Source: an uncultured Brevundimonas sp. (lineage in GTDB: Bacteria; Pseudomonadota; Alphaproteobacteria; Caulobacterales; Caulobacteraceae). From it: DNA of 6,607 nt. How positions within the stretch are numbered: position 1 is the first letter of the stretch; each line of letters begins with the position of its first letter. Location: contig CAMLNT010000138.1 of assembly GCA_946481425.1 (NCBI GenBank), forward strand, positions 1 to 6,607. Reading direction: 5' to 3'. Position numbers and translations under genes: made by a program. Shown here piece after piece: positions 6,098 through 6,607 of the stretch. The notes below the pieces were generated by a model. The model was not told the origin of the DNA. It saw only the letters and a program-made list of their open reading frames with translations, and ran no database searches.

Positions 6098-6129
6098 CGA
6101 AAGCCCCGCTGCGGACAGCGGGGCTTTCG
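6098..6129 (-). terminator. Terminator of the rRNA operon, behind tRNA-fMet
   Basis: CGAAAGCCCCGCTG (6098-6111) and CAGCGGGGCTTTCG (6116-6129) are a perfect 14-bp inverted repeat with the tetraloop CGGA. It starts 6 bases after the CCA end of the initiator tRNA in the direction of transcription. On the minus strand the 3' arm ends in GGGGCTTTCGG, so the T tract is short and partly within the stem. The structure is nearly symmetrical and could act on both strands. Confidence 0.8.
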
Positions 6130-6135
6130 AAAACT

Positions 6136-6212
<77 letters not shown>

Positions 6213-6237
6213 TCAGCAGGTTTGTATAGGGAAGGTT

Positions 6238-6395
6238 TTTCATCTGTCCGTCTTGCAGACCCGGCGGCGACCTACTCTCCCGCGCCTTAAGACGAAGTAC
6301 CATCGGCTCTGGAGGGCTTAACGACCGAGTTCGGAATGGGATCGGGTGGGGAACCTCCGACATAGCCACCAGGTCGGCAAGACGGACAGATGAAA
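6238..6395 (-). repeat. 19-bp inverted repeat enclosing 5S rRNA (processing stem)
   Basis: The segment 6238-6256 and the segment 6377-6395 are perfect reverse complements over 19 bases (core CATCTGTCCGTCTTGC against GCAAGACGGACAGATG). They lie one base outside the mature 5S ends, so the precursor would form one long stem continuing the 5S terminal helix. This is the expected form of an rRNA maturation stem recognised by a processing ribonuclease. It is not followed by a T tract on the minus strand, which argues against termination here. Confidence 0.85.
6258..6375 (-). rRNA. rrf: 5S ribosomal RNA
   Basis: The minus strand reads from GACCTGGTGGC at 6375 to GCCGCCGGGTC at 6258, about 118 bases, with the two ends pairing as the terminal helix (GACCTGG with CCGGGTC). 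Internal landmarks include CCCGATCCCATTCCGAACTCGG (part of the conserved helix III region) and GATGGTACTTCG with GGGAGAGTAGGTC. The ends may be off by one to three bases. It lies between 23S rRNA and the initiator tRNA in one leftward transcript. Confidence 0.97.
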
Positions 6396-6449
6396 TGAGA
6401 AGACATTGTCGGCGAACTCAAAGTCCGCATTCATGAGTTTTGCTGAGAA
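6376..6449 (-). other. 23S-5S internal transcribed spacer
   Basis: About 74 bases separate the 23S 3' end from 5S. The 5S-proximal part is one arm of the 19-bp processing stem. The rest includes a short inverted pair, AACTCA (6415-6420) with TGAGTT (6434-6439), which may be part of 23S 3' processing. No tRNA is present in this spacer. Confidence 0.8.
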
Positions 6450-6607
6450 ACGATCAAACCGATCGGATTATTAGTACCCGTAAGCTCCACGCGTCACCGC
6501 GCTTCCACACCTGGCCTATCAACGTGGTAGTCTTCCACGATCCTCAGCGAGACCTTGTTTTGAGGTTAGTTTCCCGCTTAGATGCTTTCAGCGGTTATCT
6601 ATTCCGT
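6450..6607 (-). rRNA. rrl: 23S ribosomal RNA, 3' end (partial)
   Basis: The minus strand carries the well conserved 3' terminal part of 23S rRNA: ACGGAATAGATAACCGC at the window edge, then AAGCATCTAAGCGGGAAAC, GTTGATAGGCCAGGTGTGGA and GGTACTAATAATCCGATCGG. By analogy with E. coli, where about 20 bases follow GGTACTAAT, the mature end is near 6450, with a few bases of uncertainty. The gene runs past the right edge of the window, so only about 158 bases are visible. Confidence 0.98.

Overview
The window is GC-rich, ordinary chromosomal DNA from an alphaproteobacterium, most likely of the Caulobacterales (a Brevundimonas-like genome would fit). The evidence is the rRNA operon order 23S-5S-initiator tRNA, which is typical of Alphaproteobacteria, the initiator tRNA with an AGG/CCT anticodon-stem variant, and the character of the proteins. 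The genus is an inference. There is no sign of an insertion sequence, prophage, CRISPR array or recent transfer.

Layout from left to right. Positions 39-620 (+) encode a small Staphylococcus-nuclease-fold (thermonuclease) protein with a hydrophobic N-terminal segment, followed by a hairpin with a T tract. A 262-base convergent gap (621-882) holds that terminator, a cluster of 8-bp repeats with an inverted copy, and a hairpin behind the next gene. Positions 883-3125 (-) are a compact two-gene operon, kbl then tdh, overlapping by one base. Threonine dehydrogenase (Tdh) oxidises L-threonine to 2-amino-3-ketobutyrate, and Kbl cleaves this with CoA to glycine and acetyl-CoA. A 97-base divergent region separates kbl from a secreted tandem NTF2-like protein (3223-4113, +). 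The stop codon of that gene abuts the stop codon of a convergent lipoprotein gene (4114-4983, -), whose product appears to join an MliC-like lysozyme-inhibitor domain to a DUF4232 domain.

The right third is transcribed leftwards. The 3' end of a 23S rRNA gene (6450-6607, truncated by the window edge) is followed by 5S rRNA (6258-6375) inside a 19-bp processing stem, initiator tRNA-Met (6136-6212), a strong 14-bp terminator hairpin (6098-6129), and then trhO (5083-6054), a rhodanese-domain tRNA U34 hydroxylase with an apparent TTG start. trhO ends in its own terminator (5029-5068).

I found no convincing new multi-gene system. The points most worth a second look are a Tdh in which all four structural-zinc cysteines are replaced, the MliC-DUF4232 lipoprotein fusion, the duplicated NTF2-like secreted protein, the tight placement of trhO behind the rRNA operon terminator, and the unexplained repeat cluster at 795-843.
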